NCBI GenBank assembly: GCA_031417395.1
Contig: JANOVM010000061.1
Location: forward strand, 18,481-82,480
Source of the DNA: JADKIH01 sp031417395
Lineage (GTDB): Bacteria > Bacteroidota > Bacteroidia > AKYH767-A > 2013-40CM-41-45
Direction: 5' to 3'
Length of the DNA stretch: 64,000 nt
Below, one piece after another: positions 41,080 to 49,944 of the stretch. A program made the translations under genes and the position numbers. The first letter of the stretch is position 1, and each line of letters starts with the position of its first letter. Under the pieces are notes generated by a model that was not told the origin of the DNA, did not search any database, and was given only the letters and a program-made list of their open reading frames with translations.

Positions 41080-43041
41080 ATGAAGACTCAGATTCTTTCT
41101 TCACCTTTTTGTAACAGCCTGACTGCTTACAGCCGCTTATTAACCCGGGAAGTTAATGTCGGCGGATTAATCATTGGTGGCAATTACCCAATTCGTATTC
41201 AATCGATGACAACCACCGATACAATGAATACAAAAGCAACTGTTGAACAGAGTATACGAATGATAGAAGCCGGTTGCGAGTTAGTACGCATCACTGCACC
41301 CAGTATAAACGAAGCCCGAAATCTTGAAGTTATAAAAAATGAATTGCACAAAAGAGGCTTCCGTGTTCCTATTGTGGCCGATATCCATTTCACTCCCAAT
41401 GCTGCAGAAGCTGCTGCCCGAATTGTAGAAAAAGTAAGAGTTAATCCGGGAAACTATGCCGACAAGAAAAAATTCGAAACGATTGAATACAATGACGATA
41501 CGTATTTATCGGAGTTGGAACGGATCCGGGAAAGATTTACTCCCCTTGTAAAAATATGCAAAGAGTATGGTACTGCTATGCGCATTGGTACCAACCACGG
41601 TTCCCTGAGTGACCGCATACTGAGCCGTTATGGCGACACACCGTTGGGAATGGTAGAATCTGCTCTTGAATTTCTTCGCATTTGTGAAGATCATAGTTAT
41701 TATAATATCGTTCTCTCTATGAAAGCCAGCAATACGCAGGTTATGGTGCAGGCATACAGACTTCTCATTAGCAAGATGCAGGAAAGAGGAATGAATTATC
41801 CTTTGCATCTGGGAGTAACCGAAGCAGGTGATGGAGAAGATGGAAGGATTAAATCTGCAGTTGGTATTGGTACATTACTGGAAGATGGGATTGGTGATAC
41901 CATACGTGTTTCTTTAACAGAAGACCCTGAGTTTGAAATTCCCGTTGCACGTGCATTGGCTTCGCGTTATGTTCAAAGACAAAAATTACAAAAATCCATA
42001 CCGGAACTTTCTCCACTATCAGTTTCAAACAACGAATATCATTGGTCGCCGTTTGAATACTCCAGAAGATCGTCAAAAAGTGTTTTAAACATTGGAGGCC
42101 ATAAGGTGCCTGTTGTAATAGGCGACATCAGTCACGAAAAAAATATTACTCCGGACTCATTTTTACCTTTTGGCTATAAATATTCTCCCAAACTTGATAA
42201 GTGGAATTTATCGGATCAGGCTTGTGATTTTATTTTTACGGGCAACAGTATGCCCGAATTTGAAATCCCCGGCACGCTTGGTATCATTGTCAATGCAAAA
42301 TCGTGGCAGAAAGAATTCATTCGTTGCTATCCATTGTTTGAAGTAAAAGATTTTTTAATTGCAACAAATAAATCATCTCAAATAAACTTTATACGTTTAA
42401 ATATTTCTGATTTGTTTAATGCTGATTTTAAAAATTTAAAATTAGATCAATCCTGTGTATTAATTATTACAACCGGTAATGAACATGGAATGGCAGAACA
42501 AAGAAGGATGTTTTTTGAATTGATAAAGCAAAATTTATCTATTCCTGTAATTATAAAAAGGGATTATTCTTTTGATGATTCTGAAAAACTCGCTTTATGT
42601 GCTTCAACAGATGCCGGAGCATTATTTATCGATGGTTTGGGTGATGGTTTATGGATTGAAGCACCCAATTGTCCGAATGAAAAAGTAAACCGTATTGTTT
42701 TCGGAATACTGCAGGCATCACGTACACGCATATCAAAAACGGAATATATTAGCTGTCCCAGTTGCGGAAGAACATTGTTTGACCTCCAGGAAACTACAGC
42801 CAAAATCCGCGAGCGTACTGCACATTTGAAAGGTGTTAAGATAGGTATTATGGGATGTATCGTTAATGGCCCCGGTGAAATGGCTGATGCTGATTACGGC
42901 TATGTGGGTACGGGTATAGACAAAATCACCCTCTACAAAGGAAAAGAAGTCGTAAAACGAAACATTGATTCTGTTTTAGCAGTGGATGCATTAATCAATC
43001 TCATTAAAGAAAACGGCGACTGGAGAGAAAGCGTTGAATAA
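41080..43041 (+). CDS. ispG: 4-hydroxy-3-methylbut-2-enyl diphosphate synthase, three-domain type
   Basis: A 653-residue iron-sulfur enzyme of the MEP isoprenoid pathway that converts MEcPP to HMBPP. The N-terminal TIM barrel is at ~25-300 (GGNYPIRIQSMTTTDTMNTK, IVADIHFTPNAA). A ~230-residue insertion domain follows, as in plant, Chlamydia and Bacteroidota enzymes. The C-terminal cluster domain supplies Cys559, Cys562 and Cys593 (SCPSCGRTLFD, GIMGCIVNGPGEM) and the conserved Glu in GPGEMAD. It is about 280 residues longer than E. coli IspG but normal for this type. Confidence 0.96.
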   Translation: MKTQILSSPFCNSLTAYSRLLTREVNVGGLIIGGNYPIRIQSMTTTDTMNTKATVEQSIRMIEAGCELVRITAPSINEARNLEVIKNELHKRGFRVPIVADIHFTPNAAEAAARIVEKVRVNPGNYADKKKFETIEYNDDTYLSELERIRERFTPLVKICKEYGTAMRIGTNHGSLSDRILSRYGDTPLGMVESALEFLRICEDHSYYNIVLSMKASNTQVMVQAYRLLISKMQERGMNYPLHLGVTEAGDGEDGRIKSAVGIGTLLEDGIGDTIRVSLTEDPEFEIPVARALASRYVQRQKLQKSIPELSPLSVSNNEYHWSPFEYSRRSSKSVLNIGGHKVPVVIGDISHEKNITPDSFLPFGYKYSPKLDKWNLSDQACDFIFTGNSMPEFEIPGTLGIIVNAKSWQKEFIRCYPLFEVKDFLIATNKSSQINFIRLNISDLFNADFKNLKLDQSCVLIITTGNEHGMAEQRRMFFELIKQNLSIPVIIKRDYSFDDSEKLALCASTDAGALFIDGLGDGLWIEAPNCPNEKVNRIVFGILQASRTRISKTEYISCPSCGRTLFDLQETTAKIRERTAHLKGVKIGIMGCIVNGPGEMADADYGYVGTGIDKITLYKGKEVVKRNIDSVLAVDALINLIKENGDWRESVE

Positions 43042-43075
43042 TAATTATCAGAAAATATTTTTCGAGACTAGCATA

Positions 43076-43366
43076 CTATTTCTTTTCTCCAATATACTTT
43101 TTCAGTGCATCAACATATTCTTCAAAAGCCGTAATTCCTTCTGCAGTAATTTTACAAGTAGTCAGCGGGTAGTTATCCCGAAAAGATTTTTTCACTTCAA
43201 TATATCCTGCTTCAGTCAATTTGGTAATCTGCACACTTAGATTGCCGGCTGTGGCTTTTGTTTTTTCTTTTAAGAAAGAAAAATCCGCTTCTTTAACACT
43301 TATCAATAAGGACATTATTGCCAATCGCAGTTGTGAATGAAGCAGAGGATTTAACTCACTAAACAT
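43076..43366 (-). CDS. Small winged-helix transcriptional regulator
   Basis: A 96-residue single winged-helix protein. LNPLLHSQLRLAIMSLLISV is followed by FSFLKEKTKATAGNLSVQIT (recognition region) and LTEAGYIEVKKSFRDNYPLT (wing), the pattern of the HTH_34/MarR-like family. It is the last gene of a minus-strand unit with a membrane protein, a TPR-like protein and probably the TonB receptor. It probably regulates that unit. The ligand is unknown. Confidence 0.85.
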   Translation of the reverse strand: MFSELNPLLHSQLRLAIMSLLISVKEADFSFLKEKTKATAGNLSVQITKLTEAGYIEVKKSFRDNYPLTTCKITAEGITAFEEYVDALKKYIGEKK

Positions 43367-43386
43367 TTTTAGAGATCAGAATCATT

Positions 43387-43986
43387 TTAACTTTCAATTG
43401 ATTGATTGTTCAACTTTTTAAATTTATTTTTTAGCATATGACCGGGAATAATGTATCCAAGCAATACAGCCAAAGCAAGAATCAGTAATTGCTGTTCAAA
43501 TGGGAAGAAGAAAGAAACTATTCCCAAAATCCAATTTATGATTCCACCTGCAATCATGGGTCGAAATTTCAATGCACCTCCCGATACAAACAACCACATT
43601 CCGTAAACCAACATAACCATTGGATATGTTGCAAGACCAAGCTTACCCTGAAAAAATAAAACAACACACAAGGAAACAAGAAAAGAAATCATAACATATT
43701 TCATTACATCGTCGATGTAGGATTGTGTCCGCTGTTTCTTGTCCTGCTTGTAACCGTATACCATTGAAATTACTGCCCCAAGAGGCATTAATACAACCCA
43801 CCCTATTCCCTGAATTTGAGGAGCAAAAAATAATAGAATATAGTTAACTGTACATGCAGCAAATACAAGCCATCCCCAGAGCAGAAAATAAAAGCTATCG
43901 TCTTCCAGATTTTCTTTTGCAGTGGTTATCATGCGTTGAATCGTATTAAGACTCTCTTCGTATGTCATGTTTTTTTCCGTTTCCAT
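43387..43986 (-). CDS. Multi-span inner-membrane protein of unknown function
   Basis: A 199-residue protein with a charged N-terminus (METEKNMTYEESLNTIQRMI) and five to six hydrophobic helices from about residue 28 to 190 (FYFLLWGWLVFAACTVNYIL, WVVLMPLGAVISMVYGY, ISFLVSLCVVLFF, GIVSFFFPFEQQLLILAL). I do not recognise a named family. It is joined to the TPR-like gene by a TAATG overlap and followed 20 bp later by the regulator, so it is part of that operon. Such membrane proteins are often paired with HTH_34 regulators in this phylum. Confidence 0.75.
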   Translation of the reverse strand: METEKNMTYEESLNTIQRMITTAKENLEDDSFYFLLWGWLVFAACTVNYILLFFAPQIQGIGWVVLMPLGAVISMVYGYKQDKKQRTQSYIDDVMKYVMISFLVSLCVVLFFQGKLGLATYPMVMLVYGMWLFVSGGALKFRPMIAGGIINWILGIVSFFFPFEQQLLILALAVLLGYIIPGHMLKNKFKKLNNQSIES

Positions 43987-44630
43987 TATTTCATGTTTTT
44001 ACATTGTTCAAGCATTTGCATGGCGCGTGCTTCGCCCCAATGCGGCATAATAGAAGATGTTGGTTTAAAGTTTTTAAACTTTTCAACAGATTGTTCGAGA
44101 ACAGGCAAAGCATTATCTCTTCCTCCGCCATATTGTGCAGGCATATACATTAATGCCGTTCCCCGTATCAGGTAAGCGCGCGGGTTTTCTTTATCGTACT
44201 GTACTGCCTGACTATTATACATGGACGATTTCATGCCTAATTGTTGTCCACGCGTCATGGGATCGACGGAAATTTTCATGCCTGTAAGAAAAGCTTTCAT
44301 GGCAAATATTTCAGAATTCTGCGGACTTAAAGAGTCAGCGCTTATCAGAAGAATTTCTGCTTTGTCATAATGCTCATCCTTTTTACTGTTCTCCTCTTGC
44401 CTCATGCCAATCATGGTATGACAATAAGCCTGGTAATAAAGCGGAAGCCATTCCTTTGGGTTTGCATTTCCGATTCTTTCAAAAGTATTGTTTGCATTCT
44501 GAAATGAAGCAGGTATTGTAGCCGAATCCAGGATGGCAATGTTTTTTTCCATAGCCTGGACATACTTTGCATCTTGTGAATAAACAGCAGATGCAAGTAA
44601 AAGAAGTAAATAAAAAATTGACTTTTTCAT
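43986..44630 (-). CDS. Exported TPR-like protein
   Basis: A 214-residue protein with a signal peptide at ~1-18 (MKKSIFYLLLLLASAVYSQ). The mature part is helical, with tetratricopeptide-like pairs: WLPLYYQAYCHTMIGMRQEE, DEHYDKAEILLISADSLSPQ, NSEIFAMKAFLTGM and NPRAYLIRGTALMYMPAQY. It is probably periplasmic. It lies 58 bp after the TonB-dependent receptor and overlaps the next gene, which suggests it works with the receptor. The function is not known. Confidence 0.78.
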   Translation of the reverse strand: MKKSIFYLLLLLASAVYSQDAKYVQAMEKNIAILDSATIPASFQNANNTFERIGNANPKEWLPLYYQAYCHTMIGMRQEENSKKDEHYDKAEILLISADSLSPQNSEIFAMKAFLTGMKISVDPMTRGQQLGMKSSMYNSQAVQYDKENPRAYLIRGTALMYMPAQYGGGRDNALPVLEQSVEKFKNFKPTSSIMPHWGEARAMQMLEQCKNMK

Positions 44631-44688
44631 TGAATTGAGTTTTGGGTTAATATTTATAATATGAGTTAAACTTTTTCGATTTTATCAG

Positions 44689-46824
44689 TTAATTAAACTT
44701 ATCTGAATCATCGGCCTGTGATCCAATATTTATGAAAACACCGGCAAAGATGAAGCGGGGTGGGGTTGGCCCGACCGGCATACGTCTGCTGCCATCGGAT
44801 GAATAATAATAGGTATAGACATTCTCAATTCCCAATACATTTCCAATGGATAGAACCAGAACAGTGAAATTCTTTTTAATGGAAGTGAGGTAACTGAAAT
44901 TCAAACTTAAATTATGATAATCTTTAGTACGATCGCCAAGGAAAACAGGGTTGTTCGGATTATAGTATGGGCGCCCTGTTGAATAAACATAGGTTAAACT
45001 TGGCGCGAGGCTGATCTTAGGAATAAAATATTTAATCACAAGACTTGCAGTATGCTTTGCTGAAAAAGTCGGCATAGTTTCAATTTGATAATCACGGAAT
45101 ATTCTCTTTGTGTCAAGAAAGGAATAGGAAATCCAAAAATCTGTTTTGGAAATCGTTTTTTTATCCCGATAGAAAAACTCAAATCCGGTTGCATAACCAA
45201 ATCCTGAATTGTTTGCTGTACTATTAAAAGTTCTTACCAGGTCACTGTATTTCTTGTAAAAGGTTTCTACACGAAATGTCCGATAATCACTGATGTGTTG
45301 AAAATTCAAAATATAATGGGAAGCTTTCTCAAAATTGAAATCGAAAGAAGAATAACTAAGTAGATACTCTTTTTGCGGAGCCTGATAAAAATCGCCATAT
45401 GCTAAAGAAAACTGATTGTACGCACCGGTTTTTAATGCAAGTGAAAGCCTTGGAGCTATATTTGTTTTATTTAAAATTTCAGAATTCTCAGCGCGCAGTC
45501 CTGCACGCGTAACGAGTTTTGGAGTAATATAAAAATCACCTTCAGCATAAATGGCTGCATAAGTTTCCTTAAATGCTAGTGAAAAGACCGGTAACCAATT
45601 TTTATCATACGGTTTTTGATATTCTCCTCCAAAACGAATAACGGAAAGCTCACCCAAAGTTCGCGACAATGTCAGCCTGGATTCAAAGAGATTGTTCTCA
45701 TGTTTAATCGGATACTCATCAATCTGAATATTATCCTTATTGAAACTTAATGAAGCTGCAGTATAAAGTGTCCAGTTTTTAAATAATATTTCTTTATAAC
45801 TAAGCGAAGAATAGAAGTTAAAATTGCCGAGATCAAACTCCTTTTGCTTTTCTAACAATGGATCCGTTGTATCAGGAAAGAATACATTTAATTTTGACCA
45901 GGTTGCGCTTGCAAAACTTTTAATAATTCCTCCTTTAGAGGTTTTATGTCTGATGCTGAAAGAAGCATTTTCTGAAAGTGGCGCTCTGTTCCAATCACGT
46001 TTTTGTTTTACAAGAGCAAAATAAGGAGCAAGATTAGTATAACCCACGTATACACCTACAGAGGTTTTTTTCCATAACCTGGTATGACCTGCACTGGCCC
46101 CTACACTCATCAAACCAATATTAGTTGATGTTTTATCAGGTAGATCCTGTGTTTCCAAAATCAATGTAGATGACATGGCTTGTCCATATTGAGCAGAATA
46201 GCCACCCGAACTGAAAGACGTTCCTTTGAAAAGAAAAGGAGAAAACCTGCCGCGTTGTGGAACATCAGGCACAGAAGAAAAATAGGGATTATCAACCAGT
46301 AAGCCGTCGATGAATGTTTTTGCTTCACTTGCATCACCGCCTCGTACATACAAACCTTCCTTTTCGCCGACAACTCCCGTACCCGGAAGTGTTTGTATTG
46401 CACCATAAATATCGCCGGCTGCACCTGCTGTTGTTACAATGTCAAGCGGTCTGAGCATGACCATCTTTTTTTCATCGCTAGCTTCAAAAGCACCGGCTGC
46501 AATAGTAACGGCCTTTAATTCACTGATTGCTTCTTTAAGAACCACTTTTACTTTTACTTCTGTATTGGAGAGAATAATTTTCTTTTCCCAATTCTGAAAT
46601 CCAAGAAAACTAACTGTGAGAACTTGTTCTCCGGTTTCTGTTGTACTAAATGAAAAATTACCATCGTTGTCACTTGTCATTCCATCGTATGTGTCTTTTA
46701 TAAAAACATTTGCACCGGGAATAACTCTGCCTTTTGTATCGACAATATTTCCACTGATGTTTGTCTGGGCTTTTGTGGATACGACTCCGATAGAAAATAA
46801 AAGAAGGATAAATAACCGTTTCAT
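44689..46824 (-). CDS. TonB-dependent outer-membrane receptor
   Basis: A 711-residue receptor. It has a signal peptide (1-19), a CarboxypepD_reg-like domain at ~22-105 (ISGNIVDTKGRVIPGANVFI, LTVSFLGFQNWEKK), a plug domain at ~115-230 (GLYVRGGDASEAKTFIDGLL, SAQYGQAMSST), then a beta-barrel to the C-terminus. There is no SusD partner, so it is not a classical PUL. It takes up an unknown substrate using TonB energy. A consensus promoter lies upstream. The TPR-like, membrane and regulator genes follow on the same strand. Confidence 0.9.
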   Translation of the reverse strand: MKRLFILLLFSIGVVSTKAQTNISGNIVDTKGRVIPGANVFIKDTYDGMTSDNDGNFSFSTTETGEQVLTVSFLGFQNWEKKIILSNTEVKVKVVLKEAISELKAVTIAAGAFEASDEKKMVMLRPLDIVTTAGAAGDIYGAIQTLPGTGVVGEKEGLYVRGGDASEAKTFIDGLLVDNPYFSSVPDVPQRGRFSPFLFKGTSFSSGGYSAQYGQAMSSTLILETQDLPDKTSTNIGLMSVGASAGHTRLWKKTSVGVYVGYTNLAPYFALVKQKRDWNRAPLSENASFSIRHKTSKGGIIKSFASATWSKLNVFFPDTTDPLLEKQKEFDLGNFNFYSSLSYKEILFKNWTLYTAASLSFNKDNIQIDEYPIKHENNLFESRLTLSRTLGELSVIRFGGEYQKPYDKNWLPVFSLAFKETYAAIYAEGDFYITPKLVTRAGLRAENSEILNKTNIAPRLSLALKTGAYNQFSLAYGDFYQAPQKEYLLSYSSFDFNFEKASHYILNFQHISDYRTFRVETFYKKYSDLVRTFNSTANNSGFGYATGFEFFYRDKKTISKTDFWISYSFLDTKRIFRDYQIETMPTFSAKHTASLVIKYFIPKISLAPSLTYVYSTGRPYYNPNNPVFLGDRTKDYHNLSLNFSYLTSIKKNFTVLVLSIGNVLGIENVYTYYYSSDGSRRMPVGPTPPRFIFAGVFINIGSQADDSDKFN

Positions 46825-46846
46825 GAGTAATCAATTATTAACGGCA

Positions 46847-46878
46847 CAAACATAAAGTAGTTTATTAAATAAACCAAA
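46847..46878 (-). promoter_or_regulatory. Promoter of the TonB-dependent receptor gene
   Basis: On the minus strand TTTG (46878-46875), 20 bp and TATGTTTG (46854-46847) match the phylum consensus. The start codon is 22 bp further on. Confidence 0.7.
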
Positions 46879-46961
46879 ATATTTGTAAAATTTTTCTGAT
46901 CTTCATTATTATTTTGAATATCAATTTATTATGCTTTGAATTGAAGGTAAAATTTAACTCC

Positions 46962-47927
46962 CTACTCGTTCTTCAACCCAAAAACCTCACTTGCAACCCA
47001 TCCTTTTCCCCAGTTTTCTAATTCTTCAGCTGAAAATAATTTTTCATAGAAAATTCTTTTTTGAAAACGCGGAGGCAGATATTTCTGCCAGTTGGTTCCT
47101 CCTGTGGCTTTAATGTCTTCGGGATCCTTTTGCAAATAACGTACAGCAGATTTATAATGACTCAGAGGCCAGTTTACATTTACATTGACATCCAGCATTT
47201 TCATTGCTGCAAGAAGGTTACTATCCTTTTGTGAAGCTTCAGGAAGTTTAAGATATACCTGCCAGAGATTTGTTGTAATTTTTTCTTCTGCAAGTTTTAT
47301 TAAAGAGTCTGAATACTTTTCTTCAAATTGCTGCAAGGTCAGTGTCTTTTTTCCGGTTGCCAATTCTGTTGCACCGGCTTTCCAGTAAATGAATTCAAAC
47401 ATTTCTTTTACTGAAGATTTTTCATTGTACTTCTCACGATGATCTTTAGCAACCAACCGAATAAAATCAGTAGAACAAATTTCTATCATTCTATATTGAG
47501 CACTCTGAAAACCGCTTGCCGGAAGAAGACTCATTCTGAATTTTAAGAACTGGTCTTGCTCCATGCCGGCAACCATAATTTCAAAAGATCTAACAAGGTT
47601 TTCGAAATACGAATTGATTCTATTTACTCTGGAAAGGAAAAATTTAAGATCAGGATTTACCCTTTCACTTAACTGTTCAAATTCACTCAGACAAAGTTTG
47701 AAATACAATTCTGTTATCTGATGGTAAATAATAAATATCTTTTCGTCCGGAAAACTTGTTTTCGGATTTTGAAGCGACAGCAGTGTGTCGACATGAACAT
47801 AATCCCAATATGTCAGAAAATCGGCGTACAAAAGACCATCCAAATAAGAAGAAAGATCCTGACCCATGGCAGAATATTTCTTCTCCAGGTCTTCGATTTT
47901 TTTAGAGATTTCAGGTTTTAATTCCAT
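46962..47927 (-). CDS. Tryptophan 2,3-dioxygenase family protein
   Basis: A 321-residue haem dioxygenase that opens the indole ring of tryptophan to N-formylkynurenine. Family blocks are YADFLTYWDYVHVDTLLSLQ, FIIYHQITELYFKLCLSEFE and FRMSLLPASGFQSAQYRMIE; the HQ of the second block is the usual distal-site position. The start chosen is MELKPEI at 47925-47927; the frame extends upstream only through a slipped 8-bp repeat. No other kynurenine-pathway gene is present here, so its role may be tryptophan catabolism or NAD supply. Confidence 0.85.
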   Translation of the reverse strand: MELKPEISKKIEDLEKKYSAMGQDLSSYLDGLLYADFLTYWDYVHVDTLLSLQNPKTSFPDEKIFIIYHQITELYFKLCLSEFEQLSERVNPDLKFFLSRVNRINSYFENLVRSFEIMVAGMEQDQFLKFRMSLLPASGFQSAQYRMIEICSTDFIRLVAKDHREKYNEKSSVKEMFEFIYWKAGATELATGKKTLTLQQFEEKYSDSLIKLAEEKITTNLWQVYLKLPEASQKDSNLLAAMKMLDVNVNVNWPLSHYKSAVRYLQKDPEDIKATGGTNWQKYLPPRFQKRIFYEKLFSAEELENWGKGWVASEVFGLKNE

Positions 47928-47956
47928 GGGAGTAAGGTAAGCAATTTGGGAGAATA

Positions 47957-48006
47957 CAATTTGAGAATTTGAGAATTTGAGAATTTGAGAATTTGAGAAT
48001 TTGAGA
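47957..48006. repeat. 8-bp tandem repeat upstream of the dioxygenase gene
   Basis: About six head-to-tail copies of GAATTTGA lie 30-80 bp before the start codon of the minus-strand dioxygenase gene. Copy-number change could alter promoter spacing. It also extends the reading frame artificially upstream of the true start. Confidence 0.85.
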
Positions 48007-48085
48007 AAAATATTCAAGAATTAAAATTAAAATTAAAATAATATACTAACTTGTGAAATATTAACAAATTAAATTAAATATTACA

Positions 48086-48730
48086 ATGAAAAAACTCTAC
48101 ACACTATTTTTATTTACTTGTGCAACGCTCTTAAACGTGCATGGACAAAATATCCTTTCTTTCACCGTTACACCTTCTAACCCCAGCCCTGCCGACCCAA
48201 TTATGGTTGTCGTAGAATGTGAATTTAGTACAGGATCTTGCGATGGTGTAGCCATGCTAAATGGAATAAACGGTAATGAAATTCAGGCAATAGGAAGTCA
48301 TTGCGTAGGGATGCTTCAGGTTATCTGCGATGATAACGATACTATTATGTTACCGCCATTACCATCGGGTCAATATAATTTCATTTTTAACTTGCTTACC
48401 GGAAGCGGCTTTCCTTGCACACCCGGGTCAATACCTGTTATTGATTCTGTTACAATTACAGTTACCGGCACCAACGGCCTAGGTGAAATAAAAAATAATT
48501 CAATGTTCAACATAATGCCTAATCCAACATCGGGAAGTTTTGAAATAGGAAAAGAGATTAAAGAAAATTCATTACTGAAAGTTTTTTCACCGGTCGGAAA
48601 ACTGGTGCAATCTCTTACGCTTAAACAATTTCAGACAAAAATTGATTTGACCTTAGCAGATGGAATTTATATGGTTTTAATTGAAAATAATAATGAAAGA
48701 TATTATTCCAGATTACAGATAATAAATTGA
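48086..48730 (+). CDS. Small T9SS-sorted exported protein
   Basis: A 214-residue protein. The signal peptide is MKKLYTLFLFTCATLLNVHG then Q. The central ~110 residues form a beta-rich, Cys-containing domain (SPADPIMVVVECEFSTGSCD, GSHCVGMLQVICDD) of no family I recognise. The C-terminal ~75 residues are a type A sorting domain (MFNIMPNPTSGSFEIG, LLKVFSPVGKLVQS, DGIYMVLIENNNERYYSRL). It is secreted by the type IX system. It is monocistronic and ends in a shared terminator. Confidence 0.85.
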   Translation: MKKLYTLFLFTCATLLNVHGQNILSFTVTPSNPSPADPIMVVVECEFSTGSCDGVAMLNGINGNEIQAIGSHCVGMLQVICDDNDTIMLPPLPSGQYNFIFNLLTGSGFPCTPGSIPVIDSVTITVTGTNGLGEIKNNSMFNIMPNPTSGSFEIGKEIKENSLLKVFSPVGKLVQSLTLKQFQTKIDLTLADGIYMVLIENNNERYYSRLQIIN

Positions 48731-48880
48731 TTTATTTTATGCAACCGATGTTTTGTCCCTACGGGACGGTGCAATTTCGAAGTGCTGTGACAAGAGGTAT
48801 AGATTGGTTAAGAAAGTTTAGCTTTTAAATATCTTAGTCACTACAAAATTTAATGATTAATCCACGGACAGTAATGATAT

Positions 48881-48922
48881 AAAAAGAGGAGGTTGAAATT
48901 TATTTCAACCTCCTCTTTTTTT
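48881..48922. terminator. Bidirectional terminator
   Basis: AAAAAGAGGAGGTTGAAAT pairs with ATTTCAACCTCCTCTTTTT, an almost perfect 19-bp stem with T-runs both ways. It separates the plus-strand T9SS protein gene from the minus-strand DUF3108 gene. Confidence 0.9.
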
Positions 48923-48974
48923 CTTTTGAGTATTAGATGCCGTTTAAAGCATATTCTGAAACGGCATTTTAGTT

Positions 48975-49775
48975 TTACTGTACAGCGGGTGGATTAGCAA
49001 GATTAGAAAAATCAACCAGGTCCATTTTTATGGAGCCTACTAATACATCTGTTTGTACGCGGACGGGTATTTTATTTTTATCGTCGCTTACCCAAATGGT
49101 CATGTCTTCTTTTTCTTTAAAGACTCTTCCTTCCTGAAGCATGGGACGAAGTTTGATGCAACGAAATGTTCCTTTTTTGCTTTTAATGGTTTCTCGTCCG
49201 ACAAATTTTAAATTCATTGGGAATACCTCATCGTCAATATAACCGGTGATTGGAAAAATGTCTCCCTCTTTTGCATTGGAGAAGTCAATCGTACGGGCAT
49301 AATAAAATGAAGATATAAGATCCTGAGTATTCTGAGGGATTTTTATAGTTTTCTTTTCACTCTTGGCTGAATCGGAATAATGATTAAAGCTTACATTCTG
49401 ATTTATAATATAACCTCCTTCATTCACACGTCTAATAAAGTACCAGGGAATAATCGCTTGTTTGTCGACAATGCTTTCGTAACGATCGCGAACTTTAAAG
49501 AACCAGTTAAAAGCTCCAACTGACTTACCGCTGCCTATAAAATGGTAGCAATCACGGCCACCAAATTTCTGAATATCCTGTTGAACTTCCAGTGTGGCTT
49601 CACCGGCATCCAGAATTCCATAGTGTATTCTGAATGTTAAAACTTCTCCGGGTCGAAAAGCCTGATTATTTACAGTACGCAATTCATTTACCGTGCGTAG
49701 TTCACTAATAGTATCACCTTCCATTTTCTGGAAAGTGACTAAAAGAAATACTGATAATGCAATTATGTTTTTCAT
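48975..49775 (-). CDS. DUF3108 domain-containing exported protein
   Basis: A 266-residue protein with a signal peptide (~1-18) and a DUF3108 beta-barrel-like fold (RPGEVLTFRIHYGILDAGEA, YHFIGSGKSVGAFNWFFKV, DKNKIPVRVQTDVLVGSIKM). Members are predicted periplasmic or outer-membrane-associated; their role is unknown. Just after the signal peptide ELRTVN occurs twice in a row, from an 18-bp tandem duplication near 49680-49715. It is monocistronic between two terminators. Confidence 0.85.
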   Translation of the reverse strand: MKNIIALSVFLLVTFQKMEGDTISELRTVNELRTVNNQAFRPGEVLTFRIHYGILDAGEATLEVQQDIQKFGGRDCYHFIGSGKSVGAFNWFFKVRDRYESIVDKQAIIPWYFIRRVNEGGYIINQNVSFNHYSDSAKSEKKTIKIPQNTQDLISSFYYARTIDFSNAKEGDIFPITGYIDDEVFPMNLKFVGRETIKSKKGTFRCIKLRPMLQEGRVFKEKEDMTIWVSDDKNKIPVRVQTDVLVGSIKMDLVDFSNLANPPAVQ

Positions 49776-49885
49776 ACCTATTGATACGCAATAATTATTC
49801 CAATGTCACCGAACTCCTTACGATTTGATATAATAAAGTTATGCCTTTTTAAAAAATAATCCACTCTTTAGATTGCCTAAAATGC

Positions 49886-49923
49886 AAAAGCGGCTGATTT
49901 ACAACGTAAAACAACCGCTTTTT
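49886..49923 (-). terminator. Probable terminator after scpB
   Basis: AAAAGCGG and CCGCTTTT form an 8-bp outer stem around a 22-nt loop that can pair further. On the minus strand the T-run is short (CTTTTGC), so termination may be weak. Confidence 0.45.
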
Positions 49924-49944
49924 ACTATATAATATTCGAAATTA

